In this document: piece by piece, positions 25,152 to 34,232 of the stretch | Position numbering within the stretch: the first letter of the stretch is position 1 | Layout: every line of letters starts with the position of its first letter | NCBI GenBank assembly: GCA_963975425.1 | Contig: CAXBGS010000011.1 | Span: 124,001 to 188,000 of the forward strand | DNA length: 64,000 bases | Direction: 5' to 3' | From: CAXBGS01 sp963975425 | GTDB lineage: Bacteria; Planctomycetota; Planctomycetia; Pirellulales; Pirellulaceae | Program-made: the position numbers and the translations under genes | Notes under the pieces: generated by a model | Seen by the model: the letters and a program-made list of their open reading frames with translations, nothing else | What the model was told of the DNA's origin: nothing | Databases searched by the model: none

Positions 25152-26798
25152 CTGTGCTTTGAGCACCTGGATCTCGATCTGACCAAGCACATTCAACATC
25201 GGGGAAAGCGCATTGTATTCGTCACCACCGCTCAGATTAGAAGTCACCAAGGTAATCCGATCCGGTGGCGCAGCCGATCCCAGCGTCGCATCAAGCGAAA
25301 GCCAGCGGCCGTCAACATAGGCGAGCGTCCACATGTGATAGACCATCCTCGGTTTATCGTCACGCGTCTTGGCCGGTTGATAGACAAGCCCCGCAGCGAC
25401 GCGTGAGGGAATGTCCTTGGCCCGCAACAGGGCCGCCAACAACACGGCCTGTCCGTTACAGTCTCCCTCGCCATCCTGAGCGACGGCCGACGCTTTTTTC
25501 AGGCCGTGTGAAAGATTGTTCACACTGATCAGTTGCTTGACAGTCCGAGCCAAGTCGAGTGCAACGTCCTGGTCAATCAGATCGATACCCGAAACGGCCG
25601 CATTCGCCATGCGTTTGATGAGCGGATCCCGAAAATCAACGAGCGCGTTGGGTTTCAGATCGTCATCAACCAATTCCAAGTTCGCCGAAACGAATCCCTG
25701 CTGTACGTTTTCAACGACCCGGCTGATCAGGATCTGGTACGAACCGTCGGGTCGGGCGCGAATGTATTGATCGGGCGCCGGCGAAATCGCGACCGCATCG
25801 TCGGGATTGCGAACCAAACTGCTGGGCGTGACTTGGAACGCGACGCGTTTGGCTTCTTGCGGTCGATTCAGTTTTCCTTTGACATCGATTCCCGTGGCTG
25901 TGATCAATTGTTCTGGCTTGATTGCGTTTTCAAGCGCGGAAGACTTGTCGGTGCGATACGCGATCAGCTGCAGCGCCGGCGTATATGATTTTTGCGTATT
26001 TCCTTCTTCGTCGGTCCAGATGACGGTTTCGGCAGTGGTTTCTTCGCCGATTTTTAGCCGCTGGTTGATTTCGGTTAGCTTGCGATGCTCACCGTCCAAC
26101 ATGGGAACGGCCGCCGATCCGCTGCACGACAGTGTGACCTCGGCGATTTGGTAACGACCGGGCATCAACATCTTGAACTTTCGCACTTCACCACGCTGCA
26201 TCGGTCGGCGCCTGAGTGACTGTTGAACGGCCACCAGCCCATGCGTTGTCGGCTGCCACTCGATTTTTTGGCTACTGGTCGAGCTGCCGCGAATGGTATC
26301 GATCGTCAGTTCGCTCTCGCCGACTTGTCCAAAGAATTGGTTGTTGACGGGACCGACTCGCAGCTCGGCCTCGAAATCGATCAGTCGCCCGTCTACTTTT
26401 TCAGTACTGCTTTGGGTCAGGTGCTGGACGACGACCGATTTACCGCGTCGAACCTGCAATTGGTCTTCGACGGTGTACTGGATCGATTCTTCATCAAATT
26501 CAGTTGACCCATCGGACAAGGTGGCGGTGACGTGGCTGTATCCGACTTGATTGCCACGAATGAAGTACGCATCCCAGGTTTCCCAGTCGCCGTTGTACTC
26601 ACCGATTCCTGGATCACTGAAATTTTTCGGGGCCGAGGAACTCTGGTTCGCCGCAAGGGAGCCGTCTTTCGTGCGATCTTTGTTTGTCGGCGATAGTGGC
26701 GGGCGTGGCGGGATGTCACATCCGATCACCGAGGCGACCAAGACGGCGAGCGACCAAAAGCGAATCAGTCGAAAACGTTGATGAGATTTCACGAACAA
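25146..26798 (-). CDS. Transglutaminase-like lipoprotein
   Basis: 550 aa. The N-terminus has a lipoprotein signal (FWSLAVLVASVIGC, lipobox VIGC at about residue 28), so it is probably anchored in a membrane from the periplasmic side. The C-terminal 150 residues form a transglutaminase/cysteine-protease-like core: GEGDCNGQAVLLAALLRAKD (Cys about 451), then MVYHMWTLAYVDGRWLSLDA with His and Asp completing a Cys-His-Asp triad. The middle is beta-rich with repeated references to a modified sugar-free linker and is unknown. The start is TTG 26798 or GTG 26792; both retain the signal. Such domains act as amidases, proteases or cross-linkers; the true reaction is not known. Its last codon and stop are tandemly duplicated. 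Confidence 0.8.
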   Translation of the reverse strand: MFVKSHQRFRLIRFWSLAVLVASVIGCDIPPRPPLSPTNKDRTKDGSLAANQSSSAPKNFSDPGIGEYNGDWETWDAYFIRGNQVGYSHVTATLSDGSTEFDEESIQYTVEDQLQVRRGKSVVVQHLTQSSTEKVDGRLIDFEAELRVGPVNNQFFGQVGESELTIDTIRGSSTSSQKIEWQPTTHGLVAVQQSLRRRPMQRGEVRKFKMLMPGRYQIAEVTLSCSGSAAVPMLDGEHRKLTEINQRLKIGEETTAETVIWTDEEGNTQKSYTPALQLIAYRTDKSSALENAIKPEQLITATGIDVKGKLNRPQEAKRVAFQVTPSSLVRNPDDAVAISPAPDQYIRARPDGSYQILISRVVENVQQGFVSANLELVDDDLKPNALVDFRDPLIKRMANAAVSGIDLIDQDVALDLARTVKQLISVNNLSHGLKKASAVAQDGEGDCNGQAVLLAALLRAKDIPSRVAAGLVYQPAKTRDDKPRMVYHMWTLAYVDGRWLSLDATLGSAAPPDRITLVTSNLSGGDEYNALSPMLNVLGQIEIQVLKAQY

Positions 26799-27165
26799 AG
26801 ATTTGCTCTACGACTTGGTCGGTTGATGGTCATGGCGATTGCCCCGCGACAAGTTGTCCTGGTGTGGGCGAACCCTATTTTATACCTGATTTGATCGCTG
26901 TCTCGAATCGGTCCTCTGGATGGACCATTCGGCCCAATTGTCAGCTTGATCGCGTTGGTTCTGTTCCAGATATGCCGGTCGTACCGGTTGCGTCATCTTT
27001 CCCTTGCATCGATCCCGCGGATTGACGTCCCAGTGGACTGAAAAATGAACACCGCTCGCGACGTGACCTAGCGTTGGGTGTACAGATTGTCGGCCACGAG
27101 GCCGCTGACGGCGAACTTCGCCAACTCAAACAAGCAAAACGATAGTCAACACACCGGGTTGATCC
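26799..27165. other. Divergent intergenic region, lipoprotein gene / gene at 27166
   Basis: 367 bases without a credible gene. An A/T-rich stretch TATTTTATACCTGATTTGAT at 26874-26893 is the best promoter-like sequence but I cannot assign it to a strand. Confidence 0.35.
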
Positions 27166-27885
27166 ATGGGATTCCTGAAACGCATCCTTCGCAGCGGCAC
27201 CACCGACGAACAAGTCCGACCGGTTACACCGGGAAGTTTCGAGACTTTGACGGACGAAGAGCTGCAAACACACATGGGAATCACCACCTACGGTGCATTC
27301 GAGCTGACCGACGCCATACGTCCCTCCTATGATTTGCAAATCACGCCGCGACAAGGATTTCGTTTCGACGAATATGTCGATGAAGCCAGCGGATCGCGGA
27401 CTCCCGTCATCATGGCGGCGGCGACCAAACATCGTTTGATGGAACTGTTCATTGAACTGATCGAGCCTTTGGGTTCGGTCGTCGATGTCGTGCTGGAAAC
27501 GAGCCACCGAGCGGGCAACGAGCACGAAGACTTGTACCGTGAACACATCGATATGCCGGTCCTGATCAGTACGCTGTGGGAATTCGAAGATTTGATGTTG
27601 AACGATGGATGCACCGGAATCGCCATCATCAACCCAACCAAACGACAAGAAGTTCAACTGGACGAACATAAGTTGCTGATCACCTACGGCAACCCATTGG
27701 ATGATTTCAAGCAAGTTTTGATCGATGGCGATGTCTATCCCGATGATGACATTCAATTCATCACAGAAGCCGAACATGTTCACAGCAGCAGTGAACGGTT
27801 CTTTGATCAATTCAACGTCCTGAAGAATCGTTTAGGCATGGACGCTGAGTGCGTGGCCGGCGACGGAATGGACGGCGTTTGGTAA
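27166..27885 (+). CDS. Conserved-looking hypothetical cytoplasmic protein
   Basis: 239 aa from the ATG at 27166; no signal peptide or membrane helix. The chain is acidic and of mixed alpha/beta pattern. Features are a central helix MAAATKHRLMELFIELIEPL, the strand-helix VVDVVLETSH, and ALISTL-like VLISTLWEFEDLMLNDGCTG followed by IAIINPTKRQEVQLDEHKLL. I do not recognise the family. The codon usage is like the neighbours, which argues for a real gene. It lies between the divergent lipoprotein gene and a flavodoxin-fold gene. The gene's 3' end is duplicated in tandem. Confidence 0.75.
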   Translation: MGFLKRILRSGTTDEQVRPVTPGSFETLTDEELQTHMGITTYGAFELTDAIRPSYDLQITPRQGFRFDEYVDEASGSRTPVIMAAATKHRLMELFIELIEPLGSVVDVVLETSHRAGNEHEDLYREHIDMPVLISTLWEFEDLMLNDGCTGIAIINPTKRQEVQLDEHKLLITYGNPLDDFKQVLIDGDVYPDDDIQFITEAEHVHSSSERFFDQFNVLKNRLGMDAECVAGDGMDGVW

Positions 27886-27905
27886 ACGGACGACGTTTGT
27901 TAAGC
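27870..27905 (+). repeat. Two 18-bp tandem repeats with duplicated in-frame stop
   Basis: 27870-27887 and 27888-27905 match at 15 of 18 bases. Each holds GGACG-CGTTTG-TAA. The first TAA is the gene's stop; because the unit is 18 bp, the second TAA is in the same frame. Confidence 0.7.
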
Positions 27906-27988
27906 TGAGCGGATCGGCAGATGTGGTCCGGCGTGTGTGGCACCACAGTCTTTGGCCGAAACAATTCCCGCTACGCCCGATACCGCCC

Positions 27989-28510
27989 ATGTTCCTGGTT
28001 CTCAGCACCAGTTTGCATCCGAACAGTCGCAGCCGAATCTTGGCCCGAGCGACGGTCGATCGTCTGACATCGATCGGTCGCGATGTCGAAATCTTTGATC
28101 TGGCCGAAACATCATTGCCACCCTGTGACGGGGCGACCGCGTACGGACACGAGAACGTGAAGTCGCTCGACAAGCTGATCCTCGCCGCCGAAGCGGTTCT
28201 GATCGCGTCGCCGGTTTATAACTACGACGTCAACGCGGCGGCAAAAAACGCCGTCGAACTGACGGGAAAAGCTTGGACGGGCAAAGTTGTTTCCATGATG
28301 TTGGCCGCCGGAGGACAAGGCAGCTATATGTCAGCGATGGGACTGGCCAATAGTCTGATGCTGGACTTCCGCTGTTTGATCGTCCCGCGATTCATCTATG
28401 CCACGGGCGATTCATTCGAGGGTGATTCGCTAGCCGACGAGTCGATTCAGCAACGAGTCGCACAGCTGGTCGACGAAACCGTGCGGCTGGCTGATGCGAT
28501 GAAACCCTAG
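27989..28510 (+). CDS. NADPH-dependent FMN reductase-like flavoprotein
   Basis: 173 aa from the ATG at 27989. Flavodoxin-like fold: FLVLSTSLHPNSRSRILARA is the phosphate-binding loop of FMN (start of the protein), LILAAEAVLIASPVYNYDVN is the SPxYNxS-like flavin contact, and KVVSMMLAAGGQGSYMSAMG the second loop. Members reduce FMN, quinones, azo dyes or chromate with NAD(P)H. The substrate here is unknown. The gene converges on nadD with 6 bases between stops. Confidence 0.85.
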   Translation: MFLVLSTSLHPNSRSRILARATVDRLTSIGRDVEIFDLAETSLPPCDGATAYGHENVKSLDKLILAAEAVLIASPVYNYDVNAAAKNAVELTGKAWTGKVVSMMLAAGGQGSYMSAMGLANSLMLDFRCLIVPRFIYATGDSFEGDSLADESIQQRVAQLVDETVRLADAMKP

Positions 28511-28516
28511 CGGATT

Positions 28517-29131
28517 TCACTCGCTCTGGCGGTACAGATTCTCCGCCTGAATGAACGCTTCGACCGACCGAGGTGTGCGGAAGCGGATGCTTCGACCGCT
28601 GGCGAGTCGTTCTCGCATCTCGCTGCTGGAAAGTTCGATCACGGGCATCGCGATCACGTGTCGACGGAACAGCTCGATGCGCTGCGGTGACACGAAATCC
28701 TTCAGTATCGAAAAATCGATCTCGTCTTCGCCACCCCGCTGCACGACTGCCGGAATTACCGATTCAAGCAGTTCTTTTGGCCGATGCCACTGCGGCATCG
28801 TCGCCAATGAGTCGCTGCCGATGATCATGATGATTTCAGCATCGGGAAAATCCGATCGCAGCTCGCCGACGGTATCAACCGTATAACTAATCTCGCCTCG
28901 CCGAATCTCGCGGTCATCGATGGCGTGACCGTCGACCGCATCGAGTGCTAAATGCAACATCCCAAGGCGTGCCTGATCCGCCGCGATCGGTCCGCGTCCC
29001 TTTAACGGTGATTGGGCAACGGGAATCCACCGCAACTCGTCCAGGGCAAGTGTTTCCATTGCCGCTTCGCCGATCCATAAGTGTCCGATATGAATGGGAT
29101 CGAACGAACCGCCGTAAATTCCGATGCGCAT
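28517..29131 (-). CDS. nadD: Nicotinate-nucleotide adenylyltransferase
   Basis: Makes deamido-NAD from nicotinate mononucleotide and ATP in NAD biosynthesis. 204 aa, typical length. The nucleotidyltransferase signature GGSFDPIHIGHLWIGEAA (7-24, HIGH motif) is at the start, then IMIIGSDSLATMPQWH and the C-terminal ISSS-like ELSSSEMRERLASGRSIRF, which contains the second ATP-binding motif. Start is the ATG at 29131. Confidence 0.94.
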   Translation of the reverse strand: MRIGIYGGSFDPIHIGHLWIGEAAMETLALDELRWIPVAQSPLKGRGPIAADQARLGMLHLALDAVDGHAIDDREIRRGEISYTVDTVGELRSDFPDAEIIMIIGSDSLATMPQWHRPKELLESVIPAVVQRGGEDEIDFSILKDFVSPQRIELFRRHVIAMPVIELSSSEMRERLASGRSIRFRTPRSVEAFIQAENLYRQSE

Positions 29132-29262
29132 GAGACGTAAGGTGGAAGGAGAAAGACAAAAGGAATCAGGAAAACCGGTGAAAACTCGCGATTGCTTTGA
29201 CCAGACTTGTCCACGGTCACGTGAAGAATCTGGGCGACCTTCTTTGATTGCGAGAATCCACT

Positions 29263-31692
29263 ATGGTGACTGATAATAGCCCGTCGACCAATCCGTACCC
29301 GTTTGTCCCGCATTCTGTTCCTCTGGATCCGATGTCCGAGCCACAAGAATCATCTCATCACAATGTGGATCCGTTAGCGGGCGGATCGGCCGAGAAGCGT
29401 TCTCATCAGGTCGAATTGTTTGAAACCGCACCGCCCCCATGGGAATTAGCGGCCGAAGAAGACATCGCGGTCGCTCAGGTCGTTTTCAGCGAGGCTCCGC
29501 ACGGTCCATACGATTATCGAATTCCCGACACAATGCGCGAGGACCTGCAACCGGGAATGCGAGTCCATGTGCCACTGGGACGTCGAAAACGGCCCACGAT
29601 CGGTTGGTGCACGCAAGTCCAACTGGGATCATCGGCGGGCCGCAAATTGCGTGACGTTGCGGACATCATTGACGATGAAGCCCTCTGCGATGCCCCGCTG
29701 GTTCGACTCGTTCTGTGGATGAGCCACTATTACCAGGCGCCGGCCGGACAAGTTTTTGACACGCTGATCCCCAGCAGCGTTCGCAGCAATGCCGGCACGC
29801 GCGAAAAAACGTACTTCTCGCCCGATCGCAATGCGATCGATGATGAATTGATCGAAGCGCTGCCCAAAAAACAGCAAGCCGTGCTGCGGTTCTTGCTGGC
29901 CGCCGGACAACCAATGACATCACCTCAGCTGATGGTCGAAGCCGGATGCACACAGGATCCGATTCGGCGATTGCGAAAAAAAGGACTGCTTTGCGAAGAC
30001 GTTCGGCGAGAGTTGTCATCGGGCCAGTCCACACGCTGGCAGATCGATGACGGTGAGTCCAAGCAAACCCACGAATTGACCAGCGATCAGAACCAGGCGC
30101 TTCAGCGGGTGGTCGCCGCCATCGATTCCGCCACAGGTAAGACACTGTTGTTGCATGGCGTGACAGGCAGCGGCAAGACGGAGGTCTACATCCAGGCGAT
30201 CGAACATGTGGTGAAGTTTGGCCGCGGCGCGATTGTGATGGTTCCCGAAATCAGCCTGACGCCGCAGACCCGCGGACGATTCGAGCAAAGATTTCAATCC
30301 GTCGCGGTGCTTCACAGTCAAATGACGCCGGCCGAACGACACTACCAGTGGCAGCGTATTCGCCGCGGAGAGGTTCAAGTCGTTGTCGGCCCGCGCAGCG
30401 CCGTCTTTGCCCCGATGCCGCGACTGGGGCTGATCGTCATCGACGAAGAACACGACGCGTCTTTCAAACAAGACACGCAACCGAGATACCACGCAAGGCG
30501 TGTGGCGTACGCGCGGGCCATGTCATTGAAAATACCTTTACTGCTCGGTTCCGCCACACCGTCACTGGAATCGTGGCATGCGACATCGACCGGACATGCC
30601 GAACTGATCCGCATGCCCCATCGCATTAACCAGCGACCGATGCCCGATGTCGAGTTGGTGGATCTGCGTTCGGCCGACAATCGAACCGCCGGGGCAATCA
30701 GCCGGCCACTGCACCGGTCGATCCAAGAAACGCTGGACGAAAAAGGACAGGTCATCTTGCTTTTGAATCGTCGGGGCTATGCGACCACGATCCAGTGCCA
30801 AGCGTGTGGTCACGTCGTCGCGTGCCCGGAATGCGACATGCCTTTGACGCACCATCGTGATGGGGGCAAAGCGGTGTGCCACTACTGTGAATATACGATC
30901 GCGACGCCGCCAGCCTGTCCGTCATGTTTATCCGACGGAATTCGGTACGCCGGACAGGGCACCCAGAAACTAGAGATGGAAGCCAAGGCGCGCTTTCCCA
31001 ACGCGAGAATCGCGCGGATGGACAGCGACACGATGCGTCGTCCCGGCAGCCATCAGCGTGTGCTGTCGGCGTTCCGAGCTGGTGAAATCGACTTACTCTT
31101 GGGCACTCAGATGATTGCCAAGGGCTTGGACTTTCCCAACGTGCTGTTGGTCGGTGTGATCAACGCCGACTCTGCCCTGCACTTTCCCGATTTTCGTGCC
31201 GCCGAGCGAACGTTCCAACTGGTCACCCAGGTAGCCGGACGAACCGGCCGTGGCGATCGCGGGGGCCGCGTCATTGTTCAAACGTTTTCGCCCGAACACC
31301 CGGCGATCGAAGCCGCATCGCATCACGACTATGAAACGTTCGCGAACGACGAAATGATCAATCGCAAAAAATTTAACTACCCGCCGCTGGGAAGTGTCGC
31401 GAGGATCATCATTCGTGGCACCGTCGAAGAGGTCACCGAAGCGGTTGCCTGTTCCTTGCGAGACCGGTTGGAATCAGCGAGAAAGTCACTTGATGTCAAA
31501 GTCCGAATCCTTGGCCCTGCGCCACCGCCGATGGCCAAACTGCGTGGCAAGTATCGTTTTCATATCATGATGCAGTCGATCAATGCTGCCGAACTGGGCG
31601 AAACGATTCGACGGGCCACCAGTACATTCACCATCGCTGAAAAAGATGACGTGCAGTACGTCGTCGACATCGACGCAATCGACATGCTGTGA
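29263..31692 (+). CDS. priA: Primosomal protein N' (replication restart helicase)
   Basis: Recognises stalled forks and loads the primosome. 809 aa from the ATG at 29263 (a TTG at 29248 is in frame). N-terminal 3'-DNA-binding domain: VFSEAPHGPYDYRIPDTMRE and MRVHVPLGRRKRPTIGW. Helicase motifs: Walker A HGVTGSGKTEVY (about 298-309), DEEH box VIDEEHDASFKQ (about 393), and AGRTGRGDRGGRVIVQT near the end. Eight zinc-binding Cys lie in CQACGHVVACPECDMPLTHH and CHYCEYTIATPPACPSC (about 512-550). Complete and ordinary for the family, apart from a slightly longer N-terminus of about 60 residues. Confidence 0.96.
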   Translation: MVTDNSPSTNPYPFVPHSVPLDPMSEPQESSHHNVDPLAGGSAEKRSHQVELFETAPPPWELAAEEDIAVAQVVFSEAPHGPYDYRIPDTMREDLQPGMRVHVPLGRRKRPTIGWCTQVQLGSSAGRKLRDVADIIDDEALCDAPLVRLVLWMSHYYQAPAGQVFDTLIPSSVRSNAGTREKTYFSPDRNAIDDELIEALPKKQQAVLRFLLAAGQPMTSPQLMVEAGCTQDPIRRLRKKGLLCEDVRRELSSGQSTRWQIDDGESKQTHELTSDQNQALQRVVAAIDSATGKTLLLHGVTGSGKTEVYIQAIEHVVKFGRGAIVMVPEISLTPQTRGRFEQRFQSVAVLHSQMTPAERHYQWQRIRRGEVQVVVGPRSAVFAPMPRLGLIVIDEEHDASFKQDTQPRYHARRVAYARAMSLKIPLLLGSATPSLESWHATSTGHAELIRMPHRINQRPMPDVELVDLRSADNRTAGAISRPLHRSIQETLDEKGQVILLLNRRGYATTIQCQACGHVVACPECDMPLTHHRDGGKAVCHYCEYTIATPPACPSCLSDGIRYAGQGTQKLEMEAKARFPNARIARMDSDTMRRPGSHQRVLSAFRAGEIDLLLGTQMIAKGLDFPNVLLVGVINADSALHFPDFRAAERTFQLVTQVAGRTGRGDRGGRVIVQTFSPEHPAIEAASHHDYETFANDEMINRKKFNYPPLGSVARIIIRGTVEEVTEAVACSLRDRLESARKSLDVKVRILGPAPPPMAKLRGKYRFHIMMQSINAAELGETIRRATSTFTIAEKDDVQYVVDIDAIDML

Positions 31693-31825
31693 TGCTTGCC
31701 GAGTACCGGCGCGTGCCACCAATGTCACGTTTGCTCGCCGCCGCGTTGAACCGTTCGACGTGAATGAATAACAGCCGAACAAGAATGTCCGGGCGACAAT
31801 GGCCGACCCGGCGACTGCATATCAG

Positions 31826-31920
31826 GCACTGGGGTAAGAGCACTGAGTCAGAAGCACTGGGCCTGAAGCACTGGGCCTGAAGCACTGGGCGTTAGGGCGA
31901 CAATGCGTTAGGGCGACAAT
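31826..31920 (-). repeat. Compound tandem array over the pdxH stop codon (16 bp x2, 14 bp x5)
   Basis: Two identical 16-bp units (31905-31920, 31889-31904) each contain the end of pdxH with TTA on the plus strand, so the TAA stop is copied once in another frame. They run into five 14-bp units (31826, 31840, 31854, 31868, 31882) that begin GCACTG; the third and fourth are identical. Confidence 0.9.
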
Positions 31921-32552
31921 CGTTCGATCGTCCAGTCATCGCCGTCGCGGCGATAACGGATTCGGTCATGCAAACGATTCGGACGCCCTTGCCAAAACTC
32001 CATCAATATTGGTGTGACCTCATAGCCGCCCCAATTATCCGGGCAAGGAACGTCGCGGCCGTCGAATTCTTTGTCTAGCTGCTTCATTCGCAACTCTAGT
32101 TGCTCGCGACTTTCGACCACGGCAGATTGTTGGCTGACGTGTGCACCCAACTGGCTAGCACGTGGGCGCGATTGGGCATACTGAACAGAGACATCGCGTG
32201 GCGTCGGATGCACTGCTCCCTCAATTCGGACCTGTCGCTCGCAATGTGGCCAAAAGAAACACAATGCGACGTTGGGATTACTCGCCAACTGTCGCCCTTT
32301 GGTCGATTCATAATTCGTAAAAAACCGCAGTCGACCTTGTTCGATTCCCTTTAACAAAATGATGCGTGAGGTGACGCGACCGGCATCATCGCAGGTCGAA
32401 AGCGTCATGGCGTTAATCTCCATCCAGTCAGGCAAATCCGGTTGCTTTGCCTGCTCAAACCACGTTTGAAACTGAACCATTGGGTCGCGATCGACGTCCT
32501 GATCATCAAGGCCGTGCAACTCGTACGACTTTCTCATTTCTGAAATTGACAT
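31908..32552 (-). CDS. pdxH: Pyridoxamine 5'-phosphate oxidase
   Basis: Oxidises pyridoxamine or pyridoxine 5'-phosphate to pyridoxal 5'-phosphate with FMN and O2. 214 aa from the ATG at 32552 (AGGA 9 bases upstream; GTG just before). Motifs: YELHGLDDQDVDRDPMVQFQ, MTLSTCDDAGRVTSRIILLK, FFTNYESTKGRQLASNPNVA for FMN binding, and C-terminal MEFWQGRPNRLHDRIRYRRD that holds substrate contacts. Full-length. Its last 4 codons and stop are the first unit of a tandem array. Confidence 0.95.
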   Translation of the reverse strand: MSISEMRKSYELHGLDDQDVDRDPMVQFQTWFEQAKQPDLPDWMEINAMTLSTCDDAGRVTSRIILLKGIEQGRLRFFTNYESTKGRQLASNPNVALCFFWPHCERQVRIEGAVHPTPRDVSVQYAQSRPRASQLGAHVSQQSAVVESREQLELRMKQLDKEFDGRDVPCPDNWGGYEVTPILMEFWQGRPNRLHDRIRYRRDGDDWTIERLSP

Positions 32553-32882
32553 CACTAAGTCCTGTCGATCATTCCTATAAAAAACTGTCGATCCCGCGGC
32601 CGGCAGAGCCCCCGCGGATCGTTTTGCTCAGTGCGTGATTCCGATAGCTGGCAGTCGCACCCTGACGGCATGACTCGGCGAAGGTATTGAACCGTAGCTT
32701 GAACCGACGTGCCGCCGTTTTGCTAACTGAGGGGCTGGACCAATGTAGTTCACACAAAACACTTGCTATAGCGGCCCAGTAACGATTCGGGACGCGGGAA
32801 TTGGCGCGGGAATTGCCTTATTTAAACATCAAAAACCCATCGCTGCCATTTTGGCAGTCTGTGATACTATTAAAGGTAACCC
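32553..32882. other. Intergenic region upstream of the AlgH-like gene
   Basis: 330 bases with no gene. Close to the AlgH start there is a perfect inverted repeat CTGCCA TTT TGGCAG at 32843-32857 (possible operator), a -10-like TGTGATACTAT at 32860-32870 and an AAGG ribosome binding site at about 32874. Confidence 0.45.
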
Positions 32883-33593
32883 ATGTACGAACCGCTCGTT
32901 GGAAAGTTATTGGTCGCGTCGTCGATCATTGACGACCCGATTTACAGCCGGGGCGTTTGCTTGATTGTTCACGACGACGAAAACCGCACCATTGGGGTCA
33001 TGTTGAATCGGCCAATGCAGCCGAGTCCCGAGTCGCTGATGCAAATGATGGGTCGCAATAAAGACCAAACCGATTCGCCAGAAAACGCGAGCCAGTACGA
33101 GTCCGAGTTCGAATCTTCCCTGGATGAAACATTGGATTCTGACACATCTGGGTCTCAAACCAATCGGCTGGAATCCGCCATGCCGTCCGCCGAAGACGAA
33201 GAAACGGTCAGGAAAGCCAGCAACTCGCTTGGTTTAGTGCATTTTGGCGGTCCACTGTCCGGTCCGGTGGTCGCAGTTCATGGTTCCAGCGATCTTGCCG
33301 AGGCGGAAACCGGCCAAGGGATTTATGTGGCCGCCCAAAAACAGAATTTAGAGGATTTGGTGCGTGACAAGCCGACGCCTTACCGTTTGATCGTCGGGCA
33401 CCTTGGGTGGGAACCTGATCAATTGGCAAGCGAGATTCGGTCGGGCTATTGGCATCTGGTACCCGCCACAGCGGATGTCGTTTTTGACAACGATGTCGAT
33501 ATGTGGGCACGACTGGTTCGCCGAGCGACAGCACATTCAGTCGCACATTGGATTGGGACTCCTGATGTTCCCTTTGCCCACCAGCTAAACTAG
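32883..33593 (+). CDS. UPF0301/AlgH family protein with acidic insert
   Basis: 236 aa against a usual 185-190. The family ends are clear: LVGKLLVASSIIDDPIYSRG then VCLIVHDDENRTIGVMLNRP (5-45), and later VHFGGPLSGPV, YRLIVGHLGWEPDQLASEIR and GYWHLVPATADVVF. Between them about 50 residues (about 60-115) are Asp/Glu/Ser/Gln rich with no predicted fold, an insertion absent from standard AlgH. The family's cellular role is unresolved (AlgH was named for alginate regulation). The ATG has AAGG 6 bases upstream. A cold-shock-domain gene follows after 53 bases. Confidence 0.88.
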   Translation: MYEPLVGKLLVASSIIDDPIYSRGVCLIVHDDENRTIGVMLNRPMQPSPESLMQMMGRNKDQTDSPENASQYESEFESSLDETLDSDTSGSQTNRLESAMPSAEDEETVRKASNSLGLVHFGGPLSGPVVAVHGSSDLAEAETGQGIYVAAQKQNLEDLVRDKPTPYRLIVGHLGWEPDQLASEIRSGYWHLVPATADVVFDNDVDMWARLVRRATAHSVAHWIGTPDVPFAHQLN

Positions 33594-33646
33594 CGGTCTG
33601 ACGTAGTAAAACCTTACCGAACCATTAACGATCAGACCTACCCAGC

Positions 33647-34054
33647 GTGCCAAAGCCCAGCGACGACGATTCACCGCAGAAGAAATTTCACATTCAACGC
33701 AAACGGCTCGGTACCGTCAAATGGGTTCAAGAGAAGGGTGAGTTCGGATTTATCGATGCAGAAGATTTTCGCGACGACGTCTTCTTTCACCATTCCGCCT
33801 GGGAAGACACCAGCGGCAACGCACCGACAGGTCCCAACGCTTATAAGCCGCGGTTAAGTCCATCGATTGTTGATGTGTTCGTCGAATTTGAACTTGATGA
33901 CGAGTTGTTTACCGTCGAGAAAAAGTTGCGTGCAAAGCTGGTCCGCGTGACCGAACGGCCCGAAGGCCGCAAGCTCAAGAAGAGTGATGCGACATTCGAG
34001 ATGCCGCGTCACCATCCCAAAGCGAGAAAAAAGCGACCCGATTGGCGAAAGTAA
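33647..34054 (+). CDS. Cold-shock-domain RNA/DNA-binding protein with charged tail
   Basis: 135 aa starting at GTG 33647. The CSD is seen as RLGTVKWVQEKGEFGFIDAE (RNP1-like, KGEFGFI has one extra residue against KGFGFI) and DDVFFHHSAWE (RNP2). An insert and then VDVFVEFELDDELFTVEKKL complete the beta-barrel. The N- and C-terminal tails are Lys/Arg rich (KARKKRPDWRK), suited to nucleic-acid binding. The family acts as an RNA chaperone or transcription anti-terminator. Confidence 0.8.
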   Translation: MPKPSDDDSPQKKFHIQRKRLGTVKWVQEKGEFGFIDAEDFRDDVFFHHSAWEDTSGNAPTGPNAYKPRLSPSIVDVFVEFELDDELFTVEKKLRAKLVRVTERPEGRKLKKSDATFEMPRHHPKARKKRPDWRK

Positions 34055-34232
34055 CGATGCACAGAGTTTCGTCGTTCCGCCGTGGTCTCGGTTGTTCAGT
34101 TGCCCCGGCTTAGTCCTCGACTCGCCCGATTGCGCGAACACGGTTCTTTCGCGCGAGGAGTCTCCAAGAAATCGTATTGCAACGGATCGTTTTTAAACCA
34201 CATCATCGACCATCGATCGGCAGTTTTCGCTT

